DNA of 64,000 bases from Limnoperna fortunei. Taxonomy: Eukaryota; Mollusca; Bivalvia; Mytilida; Modiolidae. Both the position numbers and the translations under genes were made by a program. The stretch lies in contig OX104112.1 in assembly GCA_944474755.1 (NCBI GenBank), positions 16,208,273 to 16,272,272 of the forward strand, written 5' to 3'. Within the stretch, counting starts at the first letter, position 1. Each line of letters begins with the position of its first letter. Of this stretch, positions 41,428 to 55,900 are shown piece after piece. Under the pieces are notes generated by a model that was not told the origin of the DNA, did not search any database, and was given only the letters and a program-made list of their open reading frames with translations.

Positions 41428-41930
41428 CCCCTTATTGTAGACTGTCCTTAACTAACGAATCATTCATACCATCAACTATTCGACAGTGGAACAGTTTGGA
41501 TATGTCGATCCGTAATGTCGATTCTATATTTAAATTCAAATCCGAACTTAAAAGCATGAACCCATGTATAAAAGTTCCAAAGCATTATGAATATGGACAG
41601 CGTAAATTTAATATTGTCCTAACCCAGCTAAGATGCTTAGCTTCATTTTTAAACTTTGATCTTTACAGAGTTAATATTATTTCTGATCCATCCTGTCGTT
41701 GTGGATCTAACCGTGAAGATTCATATCATTATTTCTTTGCATGTTCTAAATATACCATCATTAGAGACAGATTATTTGAGAACCCTTCCTGGCTGCCCAA
41801 TTATTGTCCAATAAATCTTGAACTTTTAACATGTGGTAACCCGTTATTGTCCACTGAGCAGAACAAACAAGTTTTTAAACATGTATTTGAGTATATCAAA
41901 GGGTCAGAAAGATTCCATGTTGATAAATAA
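41394..41930 (+). CDS. LINE ORF C-terminal part with CCHC zinc motif
   Basis: Continues the LINE protein after a one-base frame change. Contains FIPSTIRQWNSLD, typical of the end of the RT thumb region in these LINEs, and then a C-terminal zinc motif CRCGSNREDSYHYFFAC (C-x-C, x8, H, x4, C) that likely binds the element RNA. It ends HVDK-stop at 41,930. The older LINE at 28,700-33,640 has the same C-terminal architecture. Confidence 0.8.
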   Translation: MYPLRNGNNIMTPYCRLSLTNESFIPSTIRQWNSLDMSIRNVDSIFKFKSELKSMNPCIKVPKHYEYGQRKFNIVLTQLRCLASFLNFDLYRVNIISDPSCRCGSNREDSYHYFFACSKYTIIRDRLFENPSWLPNYCPINLELLTCGNPLLSTEQNKQVFKHVFEYIKGSERFHVDK

Positions 41931-42211
41931 CTTGTACACAGGGCTCTTGAAGCACACAATTCATCACCACCCCCCTTATTCTCTATTTATTCCTTTATCT
42001 TTGCTAATTTTTTTTTCTGGTTCATTCCACTTATCTCATGTATTGTAAAGATCTTATCTTACACATATAATATATATTGTATTAAATTTTATGCATGCTC
42101 CATAAATGTTCTTTTGCAACATATTGTATATTTGGAGAAGACTTCATAAGTTTGTCTAACTTGTGTCTTATCCTTTTTGCAAATTTGAGCAAATAAAATA
42201 TGTTTAAACTA
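41931..42211 (+). other. LINE 3' UTR
   Basis: AT-rich with a C-rich CACCACCCCCC segment. It ends GAGCAAATAAAATATG, an AATAAA-type signal close to the 3' junction, without a long poly(A) or simple-repeat tail. Confidence 0.7.
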
Positions 42212-43489
42212 AACTAACACGTCTAACATTCTCCGCCTTACATCTAACGACCATATATAACACTCTCCGCTATACACCTAACTAACATGTCTAATACTAA
42301 CCGCCACACATCTAGCAAACATGTCTAATAATCTCCGATATACATCTAACTAACATGTCTAATAATCTCCGCTATACATCTAACTAACATGTCTAATACT
42401 CTCCGCCATACAGCTAACTAACATGTCTAACCTAACACTATCCGCCATACATCTAACTAACATGTCTAACCTAACACTCTCCGCCATACATCTAACTAAC
42501 AGGTCTAACACTTTCCGCTATAAACCCAACAAACATGTCTAACACTCTCCTCCATACATCTAACTAACATGTCTAACACTCTCCGCCATACAGCTAACTA
42601 ACATGTCTAACCTAACACTCTCCGCCATACATTTAACTAACATGTCTAATACTTTCCACTGTACATCTAAATAACATGTCTAACACTCTACGCTATAAAT
42701 CTAACAAACATGTCTAATACTCTCCGCCATACATCTAACTAACATGTCTAATACTCTACGCTATACATATAATAAACATGTCGAATACTCTGCGCTGTAC
42801 ATATAACTAACATGTCGAATACTCTCCGCCATACATGTAACTAACATGTCTAATACACTCCGCTATGCACCTAACTAACATGTCTAACACTCTCCGCCAT
42901 ACATCTAACATGTCTAATATTCTCCTCTGTACATCTAACTAACATGTCTAACACTCTCCGTCATACATCTAACTTACATGTCTAATACTCTCCACCGTAC
43001 TAACACTCTACGCTGTACATCTAACAAACATGTCTAATACTCTTCGCCATACATCTAACTAACATGTCTAATACTCTACGCTATACATCTAATAAACATG
43101 TCTAATACTCTCCGCTATACATCTATCAAACATGTCTTACACTCTCCGCCATACATCTAACAAACATGTCTAACACTCCGCCATACATCTAACAAACATG
43201 TCTAATACTCTAGGCTATACATCTAACTAACATGTCTAACACTCTCCGCCATAAATCTAAGTAACAGTTCGAATACTCTCCGCTATACATTTAACTAACA
43301 TGTCTAACACTCCGCCATACATCTAACAAACATGTCTAATACCCTACGCTATACATCTAACTAACATGTCTAACACTCTCTGCCATACATCTAACTAACA
43401 TGTCGAATACTCTGCGCTGTACATATAACTAACATGTTTAATAATCTCCGCCATACATCTAACAAACATGTCTAATAATCTCCGCTATA

Positions 43490-46400
43490 CAGCTATAAAA
43501 CATGTCTAACACTCTCCGCAATACATCTAACAGACATGTCTTACACTCTCCGCCATACATCTAACAAACATGTCTAATACTCTACGCTATACATCTATAA
43601 CTAACATGTCTAACAATCTCCGCCATACATCTAATTAACAATTCTAATACTCTCCGCTATACATCTAACTAACATGTCTAACACTCTCCGCTGTACATCT
43701 AACTAACATGTCTAACACTCTCCGCTGTACATCTAACTAACATGTCTAACACTCTCCGCTGTACATCTAACTAACATGTCTAATACTCTCCGCTGTACAC
43801 CTAACTAACATGTCTAACACTCTACGTTATATATCTAACAAACATGTCTAATACTCTCCGCCATACATCTATCTAACATGTCTAATACTCTCCGCTATAC
43901 AGCTAACTAACACGTCTAACCTAACACTATCCGCCATACATTTAACTAACATGTCTAACACTCCACGCTGTACATCTAACTAACATGTCTAAAACTCTCC
44001 GCCATCCATCTAACAAACATGTCTAATAATCTCCACCATATATCTAACAAACATGGCTAATACTCTCCGCCATACATCTAACTAACATGTCTAATACTCT
44101 CCGCTGTACGCCTAACTAACATGTCTAACCTAACACTCTCCGCCATACATTTAACTAACAATTCTAATACTCTCCGCTATACATCTAACTAACATGTCTA
44201 ATACTATCCGCTGTACACCAAACTAACATGTCTAACACTCTCCTCCATACAGATAACTAACATGTCTAATACTCTCCACTGTACATCTAACAAACATGTC
44301 TAACAGTCTACGCTACACAGCTAACTAACACGTCTAACACTTTCGTCCTACACCCAACTAACATGTATAATACTCTCCGCCATACAGCTAACTAACGTGT
44401 CTAACCTAACACTCTCCGCTATACATCTAACTTACATTTCTAATACTCTCGCTGTACTTTTAACTAACATGTCTAACACTCTACACAATACAGCTAGGTA
44501 GCACGTCTAATACTCTACGCCATACATATAACTAACATGTCTAATACTCTCCGCTGTAGACCTAACTAACATGTCTAATACTCTCCGCTATACACCTAAC
44601 TAACATGTTTAACACTCTCCGGCATACATCTTACTAACATGTCTAATACTCTCCGCCAAGCATCTAACTAACATGTCTAATACTCTCCGCTATACACCTA
44701 ACTAACATGTTTAACACTCTCCGGCATACATCTTACTAACATGTCTAATACTCTCCGCCAAGCATCTAACTAACATGTCTAATACTCTCCGCTGTAGACC
44801 TAACTAACATGTCTAATACTCTCCGCTATACACCTAACTAACATGTTTAACACTCTCCGGCATACATCTTACTAACATGTCTAATACACTCCGCCAAGCA
44901 TCTAACTAACATGTCTAATACTCTCCGCTATACATCTAACTAACATGCCTAACACTCTCCGCCATACATCTAACTAACATGTCTAATACTCTCCCCCATA
45001 CATCTAACAAACGTGTCAAATACACACCGCCATACACCTAACTAACATGTTTAATCTAACACTATCCGCCATACATCTAACAAACATGTCTAATACTCTC
45101 CGATGTACATCTAACTAACATGCCTGACACTCTACGCTATACAGCTAAGTAACACGTCGAACACTCTCCGCCATACATCTGACTAACATGTCTAATACTC
45201 TTCGCCATACATCTAACTAACATGTCTAATACTCTTCGCCATACATCTAACTAACATGTCTAACACTTTCCGTCTTACATCTAACGACCATATCTAACAC
45301 ATTCCGTTTTACACCTAACTATCATGTCTAACACTCTACGCTACACAACTAACTAACATGCCTAACACTCTCCGCCATACATCTAACTAACATGTCTAAC
45401 ACTCTCCGTTATACAACTAACTAACATGTCTAACACTCTCCGTTATACATCTAACTAACATGTCTAACAGTCGTCTACGATCTACACCTAACTAAGATGT
45501 CTAACCCTCTGCTCTATACATTTCCCTAACATGTATAACACTCTCCTCCATACGTCTAACTAACATGTCTAACACTCTCCGCCATACATCTAACTAAAAT
45601 GTCTAACACTCTCCTCCATACATCTAACGACCATATATAACACTCTCCTCCATACATCTAACGACCATATATAACACTCTCCGCCATACATCTAACTAAC
45701 ATGTCTAATACTCTCCTCCATACATCTAACGACCATATATAACACTCTCTGCCATACATCTAACTAACATGTCTAATACTCTCCTCCATACATCTAACGA
45801 CCATATATAACACACTCCGCCATACATCTAACTAACATGTCTAATACTCTCCTCCATACATCTAACGACCATATATAACACTCTCCGCCGTACATCTAAC
45901 TAACAGGTCTAATACTCTCCTCCATACATCTAACGACCATATATAACACACTCCGCCATACATCTAACTAACATGTCTAACACTCTCCTCCATACATCTA
46001 ACGACCATATATAACACACTCCGCCATACATCTACCTAGCACGTCTAACACTCTCCTCCATACATCTAACGACCATATATAACACTCTCCGCCATACATC
46101 TAACTAACATGTCTAATACTCTCCTCCATACATCTAACGACCATATATAACACACTCCGCCATACATCTAACTAACATGTCTAATACTAACCGCCACACA
46201 TCTAACAAACATGTCTAATAATCTCCGCTATATATCTAACTAACATGTCTAATACTCTCCGCCATACAGCTAACTAACATGTCTAACCTAACACTATCCG
46301 CCATACATCTAACTAACATGTCTAACCTAACACTCTCCGCCATACATCTAACTAACATGTCTAACACTTTGCGCTATAAACCCCACAAACTTCTCTAACG

Positions 46401-49120
46401 CTCTCCGCCATACATCTAACTAACATGTCTAACGCTCTCCGCCATACATCTAACTAACATGTCTAACACTCTCCGCCATACACCTAACTAACATGTATAA
46501 TACTAACCGCCACACATCTAACAAACATGTCTAATAATCTCCGCTATACATCTAACAAACATGTCTAATACTCTCCGCTATACATCTAACAAACATGTCT
46601 AATAATCTCCGCTATACATCTAACAAACATGTCTAATAATCTCCGCTATACATCTAACAAACATGTCTAATACTCTCCGCCATACATCTAACTAACATGT
46701 CGAATACTCTCCGCCATGCATCTAACTAACATGTCTAATACTCTCCGCCATACATCTAACTAACATGTCTAATACTCTCCGCCATGCATCTAACTAACAT
46801 ATTGAATACTCTGCGCTGTACATATAACTAACATGTCGAATACTCTCCGCCATACATCTAACTAACATGTCGAATACTCTGCGCTGTACATATAACTAAC
46901 ATGTCGAATACTCTCCGCCATACATCTAACTAACATGTCGAATACTCTGCGCTGTACATATAACTAACATGTCTAATAATCTCCGCTATACATCTAACTA
47001 ACATGTCTAATAATCTCCGCTATACATCTAACTAACATGTATAATACTCTCCGGCATACAGCTAACTAACATGTCTAACCTAACACTATCCGCCATACAT
47101 CTAACTAACATGTCTAACCTAACACTCTCCGCCATACATCTAACTAACAGGTCTAACACTTTCTGCTATAAACCCAACAAACATGTCTAACACTCTCCTC
47201 CATACATCTAACTAACATGTCTAACACTCTCCGCCATACAGCTAACTAACATGTCTAACCTCACACTCTCCGCCATACATCTAACTAACAGGTCTAACAC
47301 TTTCTGCTATAAACCCAACAAACATGTCTAACACTCTCCTCCATACATCTATCAAACATGTCTAACACTCTCCGCCGTACATCTAACAAACATGTCTAAC
47401 ACTCCGCCATACATCTAACAAACATGTCTAATACTCTACGCTATACATCTAACTAACATGTCTAACACTCTCCGCCATAAATTTAACTAACAGTTCGAAT
47501 ACTCTCCGCTATACATCTAACTAACATGTCTAACACTCCGCCATACATCTAACAAACATGTCTAATACCCTACGCTATACATCTAACTAACATGTCTAAC
47601 ACTCTCTGCCATACATTTAACTAACATGTCTAATACTCTCCGCTGTACATCTAACTAACATGTCTAATACTCTCCGCCATACATCTAACTAACATGCCTA
47701 ATACTCTCCGCTATACACCTAACTAACATGCCAAACACTTTCCGCCATACATCTAACAAACATGTCTAATAATCTCCGCTATACAGCTATAAAACATGTC
47801 TAACACTCTCCGCAATACATCTAACAGACATGTCTTACACTCTCCGCCATACATCTAACAAACATGTCTAATACTCTACGCTATACATCTATAACTAACA
47901 TGTCTAACAATCTCCGCCATACATCTAATTAAGAATTCTAATATTCTCCGCTATACATCTAACTAACATGTCTAACACTCTCCGCCATACATCTAACTAA
48001 CATGTCTAATACTCTCCGCTGTACACCTAACTAACATGTCTAACACTCTACGCTATATATCTAACTAACATGTCTAATACTCTCCGCCATACATCTATCT
48101 AACATGTCTAATACTCTCCGCCATATACCTAACTAACATGTCTAATACTCTCCGCTATACAGCTAACTAACACGTCTAACCTAACACTATCCGCCATACA
48201 TTTAACTAACATGTCTAACACTCCACGCTGTACATCTAACTAACATGTCTAAAACTCTCCGCCATCCATCTAACAAACATGTCTAATAATCTCCACCATA
48301 TATCTAACAAACATGGCTAATACTCTCCGCCATACATCTAACTAACATGTCTAATACTCTCCGCTGTACGCCTAACTAACATGTCTAACCTAACACTCTC
48401 CGCCATACATTTAACTAACAATTCTAATACTCTCCGCTATACATCTAACTAACATGTCTAATACTCTCCGCTGTACACCAAACTAACATGTCTAACAATC
48501 TCCTCCATACAGCTAACTAACATGTCTAATACTCTCCACTGTACATCTAACAAACATGTCTAACAGTCTACGCTACACGGCTAACTATAACACGTCTAAC
48601 ACTTTCGTCCTACACCCAACTAACATGTATAATACTCTCCGCCATACAGCTAACAAACATGTCTAATACTCTCCGCTGTACATCTAACTTACATTTCTAA
48701 TACTCTCGCTGTACTTTTAACTATTATGTCTAACACTCTACACAATACAGCTAAGTAGCACGTCTAATACTCTACGCCATACATTTAACTAACATGTCTA
48801 ATACTCTCCGCTGTAGACCTAACTAACATGTCTAATACTCTCCGCTATACACCTAACTAACATGTTTAACACTCTCTGCTATACACCTAACTTACATGTC
48901 CAACACTCTCCGGCATACATCTTACTAACATGTCTAATACTCTCCGCCAAGCATCTAACTAACATGTCTAATACTCTCCGCTATACACCTAACTAACATG
49001 TTTAACACTCTCTGCTATACACCTAACTTACATGTCCAACACTCTCCGGCATACATCTTACTAACATGTCTAATACTCTCCGCCAAGCATCTAACTAACA
49101 TGTCTAATACTCTCCGCTAT
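43490..49120 (+). repeat. ~4.3-kb-offset block duplication in the array
   Basis: A variant string at about 43,490-44,960 (including CAGTCTACGCTACAC, TTTCGTCCTACACCC and CTCGCTGTACTTTTAACT) recurs at about 47,780-49,120, offset 4,260-4,294 bp, with small indels and substitutions. This is older than the 52,908-60,746 duplication. Confidence 0.8.
45600..46170 (+). repeat. 68-bp dimeric higher-order segment
   Basis: Two unit types alternate: one with AACTAACATGTCTAATACTC and one with AACGACCATATATAACAC. This gives a 68-bp period. The same dimer structure recurs at about 52,780-54,150 and 56,900-58,010. Confidence 0.85.
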
Positions 49121-52100
49121 ACATCTATCTAACATGCCTAACACTCTACGCTACACAACTAACAAACATGCCTAACACTCTCCGCCATACATCTAACGAC
49201 CATATATAACACACTCCGCCATACATCTACCTAGCACGTCTAACACTCTCCTCCATACATCTACCTAGCACGTCTAACACTCTCCTCCATAAATCTAACG
49301 ACCATATATAACACTCTCCGCCATACATCTAACAAACATGTCTAATACTCTCCGATGTACATCTAACTAACATGCCTGACACTCTACGCTATACAGCTAA
49401 GTAACACGCCGAACACTCTCCGCCATACATCTGACTAACATGTCTAATACTCTTCGCCATACATCTAACTAACATGTCTAACACTCTCCTCCATACATCT
49501 AACGACCATATATAACACTCTCCGCCATACATCTAACTAACATGTCTAATACTCTCCTCCATACATCTAACGACCATATATAACACTCTCTGCCATACAT
49601 CTAACTAACAGGTCTAATACTCTCCTCCATACATCTAACGACCATATATAACACACTCCGCCATAGATCTAACTAACATGTCTAACCTAACACTCTCCGC
49701 CATACATCTAACTAACATGTCTAACACTTTGCGCTATAAACCCCACAAACTTCTCTAACGCTCTCCGCCATACATCTAACTAACATGTCTAACGCTCTCC
49801 GCCATACATCTAACTAACATGTCTAACACTCTCCGCCATACACCTAACTAACATGTATAATACTAACCGCCACACATCTAACAAACATGTCTAATAATCT
49901 CCGCTATACATCTAACAAACATGTCTAATAATCTCCGCTATATATCTAACTAACATGTCTAATACTCTCCGCCATACAGCAAACTAACATGTCTAACCTA
50001 ACACTATCCGCCATATATCTAACTAACATGTCTAACCTAACACTCTCCGCCATACATCTAACTAACATGTCTAACACTTTGCGCTATAAACCCCACAAAC
50101 TTGTCTAACGCTCTCCGCCATACATCTAACTAACATGTCTAACGCTCTCCGCCATACATCTAACTAACATGTCTAACACTCTCCGCCATACACCTAACTA
50201 ACATGTATAATACTAACCGCCACACATCTAACAAACATGTCTAATAATCTCCGCTATATATCTAACTAACATGTCTAATACTCTCCGCCATACAGCTAAC
50301 TAACATATCTAACCTAACACTATCCGCCATACATCTAACTAACATGTCTAATCTAACACTCTCCGCCATACATCTAACTAACATGTCTAACACTTTCCGC
50401 TATAAACCCCACAAACTTGTCTAACGCTCTCCACCATACATCTAACTAACATGTCTAACACTCTCCGCCATACAGCTAACTAACATGTCTAACCTCACAC
50501 TCTCCACCATACATCTAACTAACATGTCTAACATTCTCCGCTCTACATCTAACTAACATGTCTAATACTCTCCGCTTTACATCTAATTTACATGGCTAAT
50601 ACTCTCCGATATACATCTAACTAACATGTCGAATACTCTGCGCTGTACATATAATTAACATGTCGAATACTTTCCGCCATACATCTATACTAACATGTAT
50701 AATACTCTTCGCCATATATCTAACTAACATGTCTAATACACTCCGCCATGCACCTAACTAACATGTCTAACACTCTCCGCCATACATCTAACTAACATGT
50801 CTAATACTCTCTTCTGTACATCTAACTAACATGTCTAACACTCTCCGCCATACATCTAACAAATATGTCTAATACTCTTCACTGTACATCTAAATAACAT
50901 CTCTAATACTCTCCGCTATACATCTATCAAACATGTCTAACACTCTCCGCCATACATCTAACAAACATGTCTAATACACTCCGCCATACATCTAACTAAC
51001 ATGTCTAATACTCTCCGCCATACATCTAACTAACATCTCTAATACTCTCCCCTATACATCTAACAAACATGTCTTATACTCTTCGCCATACACCTAACTA
51101 ACATGTCTAATACTCTCCGCTATACATCTAACAAACATGTCTACTATTCACCGCCATACACCTAACTAACATGTCTAATACTCTCCGCTATACATCTAAC
51201 AAACATGTCTAATACTCTCCGCCATACAGCTAACTAACATATCTGATCTTACACTCTCCGCCATACATCTAACTAACATGTCTAACGCTCTCCGCCATAC
51301 ATCTAACAAGCATGTCTAATAATCTCCGCTATACATCTAACTAACATGTATAATAATCTCCCCTATACATCTAACAAACATGTCTTATACTCTTCGCCAT
51401 ACACCTAACTAACATGTCTAATACTCTCCGCCATACATCTAACAAACATGTCTAATACTCTCCGCCATACAGCTAACTAACATGTCTAACACTCTCCGCC
51501 ATACAGCTAACTAACATGTCTAACACTCTCCGCTCTACATCTAACTAACAAGTCTAATACTCTCCGCTTTACATCTAACTTACATGTCTAATACTCTCCG
51601 CCATACATCTAACTAACATGTGGAATACTCTGCGCTGTACATATAACTAACATGTCAAATACTCTCCGCCATACATCTAACTAACATGTCGAATACTCTG
51701 CGCTGTACATATAACTAACATGTCGAATACCCTACGCCATACATCTAACTAACATGTCTATCACTCTCCGCCTTACATCTAACGACCATATATAACACTC
51801 TCCGCTATACACCTAACTAACATGTCTAATACTAACCGCCACACATCTAACAAACGTGTCTAATAATCTCCGCTATACATCTAACTAACATGTCTAATAC
51901 TCTCCGCTCTACATCTAACTAACATGTCGAATACTCTCCGCCATACATCTAACTAACATGTCTAATACTCTTCGCCATATATCTAACTAACATGTCTAAT
52001 ACACTCCGCTATGCACCCAGCTAACATGTCTAATACTCTCTTATGTACATCTAACTTACTTGTCTAACACTCTCCGCCAAACATCTAACTAACATGTCCA

Positions 52101-52907
52101 ATACTCTCCACTGTACATCTAAATAACATGTATAACACTCTACGCTGTACATCTAACAAACATGTCTAATACTCTCCGCCATACATCTAACTAACATGTC
52201 TAATATTCTACGCTATACATCTAATAAACATGTCGAATACTCTCCGCCATACATGTAACTACCATGTCTAATACTCTTCGCCATATATCTAACTAACATG
52301 TCTAATACACTCCGCTATGCGCCTAACTAACATGTCTAACACTCTCCGCCATACATCTAACTAACATGTCTAATACTCTCCTCTGTACATCTAACTTACA
52401 TATCTAATACTCTCCGCTTTACATCTAACTAACATGTCTAATACTCTACGCTATACATTTAATAAACATGTCTAATACTCTCCTCTATACATCTATCATG
52501 TCGAATACTCTCCGGCATACATGTAACTCACATGTCTAATACCCTTCGCCATATATCTAACTAACATGTCTAATTCACTCCGCTATGTACCTAACTAACT
52601 TGTCTAACACTCTCCGCCATACATCTAACTAACATGTCTAATACTCTCCTCTGTACATCTAACTAACATGTTACATCTAACGACCACGTATAATAATCTC
52701 CGCCATACATCTAACTAACATGTGTAACACTCTCCTCCATACATCTATCTAACATGTCTAATACTCTCCTCCATACATCTAACGACCATATATAACACTC
52801 TCCGCCATATATCTAACTAACATGTCTAATACTCTCCTCTATATACATCTAACGACCATATATAACACACTCCGCAATACATCTAACTAACATGTCTAAT
52901 ACTCTCC

Positions 52908-55900
52908 TCTATACATCTAACGACCATATATAACACACTCCGCCATACATCTAACTAACATGTCTAATACTCTCCTCCATACATCTAACGACCATATATA
53001 ACACTCTCCGCCATACATCTAACTAACATGTCTAATACTCTCCTCCATACATTTAACGACCATATATAACACACTCCGCCATACATCTAACTAACATGTC
53101 TAATACTCTCCTCTATACATCTAACGACCATATATAACACTCTCCGGCATACATCTAACTAACATGTCTAATACTCTCCTCCATACATCTAACGACCATA
53201 TATAACACACTCCGCCATACATCTAACTAACATGTCTAATACTCTCCTACATACATCTAACGACCATATATAACACTCTCCGCCATACATCTAACTAACA
53301 TGTCTAATACTCTCCTCCATACATCTAAAGACCATATAAAACACTCTCTGCCATACATCTAACTAACATGTCTAATACTCTCCTCCATACATCTAACGAC
53401 CATATATAACACACTCCGCCATACATCTAACTAACATGTCTAATACTCTCCTCCATACATCTAACGACCATATATAACACACTCCGCCATACATCTACCT
53501 AGCATGTCTAACACTCTCCTCTATACATCTAACGACCATATATAACACTCTCCGCCATACATCTAACTAACATGTCTAATACTCTCCTCCATACATCTAA
53601 CGACCATATATAACACACTCCGCCATACATCTAACTAACATGTCTAACACTCTCCTGCATACGTCTAACGACCATATATAACACACTCCGCCATACATCT
53701 ACCTAGCATGTCTAACACTCTCCTCCATATATCTACCTAGCACGTCTAACACTCTCCTCCATACATCTACCTAGCACGTCTAACACTCTCCTCCATACAT
53801 CTAACGACCATATATAACACTCTCCGCCATACATCTAACTAACATCTCTAATACTCTCCTCCATACATCTAACGACCATATATAACACTCTCCGCCATAC
53901 ATCTAACTAACATGTCTAACACTCTCCTCTATACATCTAACGACCATATATAACACTCTCTGCCATATATCTAACTAACATGTCTAACACTCTCCTCCAT
54001 ACATCTAACGACCATATATAACACTCTCCGCCATACATATAACTAACATGTCTAACACTCTCCTCCATACATCTAACGACCATATATAACAATCTCCGCC
54101 ATACACCTAACTAACATGTCAAATACTCTCCTCCATACATCTAACGACCATATATAACACTCTCCGCCATACACCTAACTAACATGTCTAATACTAACCG
54201 CCACACATCTAACAAACATGTCTAATAATATCCGCTATATATCTAACTAACATGTCTAATACTCTCCGCCATACAGCTAACTAACATGTCTAACCTAACA
54301 CTATCCGCCTTACATCTAACTAACATGTCTAACCTAACACTCTCCGCCATACATCTAACTAACATGTCTAACACTTTCCGCTATAAACCCCACAAACTTG
54401 TCTAACGCTCTCCGCCTTACATCTAACTAACATGTCTAACGCTCTCCGCCATACATCTAACTAACATTTCTAACACTCTCCGCCATACACCTAACTAACA
54501 TGTCTAATACTAACCGCCACACATCTAACAAACATGTCTAATAATCTCCGCTATATATCTAACTAACATGTCTAATACTCTCCGCCATACAGCTAACTAA
54601 CATGTCTAACCTAACACTATCCGCCATACATCTAACTAACATGTCTAACACTCTCCGCCATACAGCTAACTAACATGTCTAACCTAACACTCTCCACCAT
54701 ACATCTAACTAACATGTCTAACACTCTCCGCTCTATATCTAACTAACATGTCTAATACTCTCCGCTTTACATCTAACTTACATGGCTAATACTCTCCGCC
54801 ATACATCTAACTAACATGTCGAATACTCTGCGCTGTACATATAATTAACATGTCGAATACTTTCCGCCATACATCTATACTAACATGTATAATACTCTTC
54901 GCCATATATCTAACTAACATGTCTAATACACCCCGCTATGCACCTAACTAACATGTCTAACACTCTCCGCCATACATCTAACTAACATGTCTAATACTCT
55001 CCTCTGTACATCTAACTAACATATCTAACACTCTCTGCCATACATCTAACAAATATGTCTAATACTCTTCACTGTACATCTAAATAACATGTCTAACACT
55101 CTACGCTGTACATCTAACAAACATGTCTAATAATCTCCGCCATACATCTAACTAACATGTCTAATACTCTACGCTATATATCTAATAAACATATCTAATA
55201 CTCTCCCCTATACATCTATCAAACATGTCTAACACTCACCGCCATACATCTAACAAACATGTCTAATACTCTCCGCCATACATCTAACTAACATCTCTAA
55301 TACTCTCCCTTATACATCTAACAAACATGTCTTATACTCTTCGCCATACACCTAACTAACATGTCTAATACTCTCCGCTATACATCTAACAAACATGTCT
55401 AATACTCTCCGCCATACAGCTAACTAACATTTCTGACCTTACACTCTCCGCCATACATCTAACTATCATGTCTAACACTCTCCGCCATACATCTAACAAT
55501 CATGTCTAATAATCTCCGCTATACATCTAACTAACATGTATAATAATCTCCGCTATACATCTAACTAACATGTCTTATACTCTCCGCCATACAGCTAACT
55601 AACATGTCTAACCTAACACTCTCCGCCACACATCTAATTAACAGGTCTAACACTTTCCGCTATAAAAGCAACAAACATGTCTAACACTCTCCGCCATACA
55701 TCTAACTAACATGTCTAACACTCTCCGCCATACAGCTAACTAACATGTCTAACACTCTCCGCTCTACATCTAACTTACATGTCTAATACTCTCCGCCATA
55801 CATCTAACTAACATGTCGAATACTCTGCGCTGTACATATAACTAACATGTCGAATACTCCATACATCTAACTAACGTGTCGAATACTCTGCGCTGTACAT

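Larger units (their letters stand above)
38615..42211 (+). mobile_element. nearly intact LINE (CR1/Jockey-like) inserted in the array
   Basis: A 3.6-kb non-LTR retrotransposon bounded on both sides by satellite. AACTAACATGTCT (38,602-38,614) and AACTAACACGTCT (42,212-42,224) form a 13-bp duplication with one mismatch, although satellite phase could give the same. It has no 5' UTR or start codon, so it is slightly 5'-truncated. One long ORF is broken by a single frameshift near 41,390. The 3' UTR ends AAATAAAATATGTTTAAACTAA. Confidence 0.88.
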
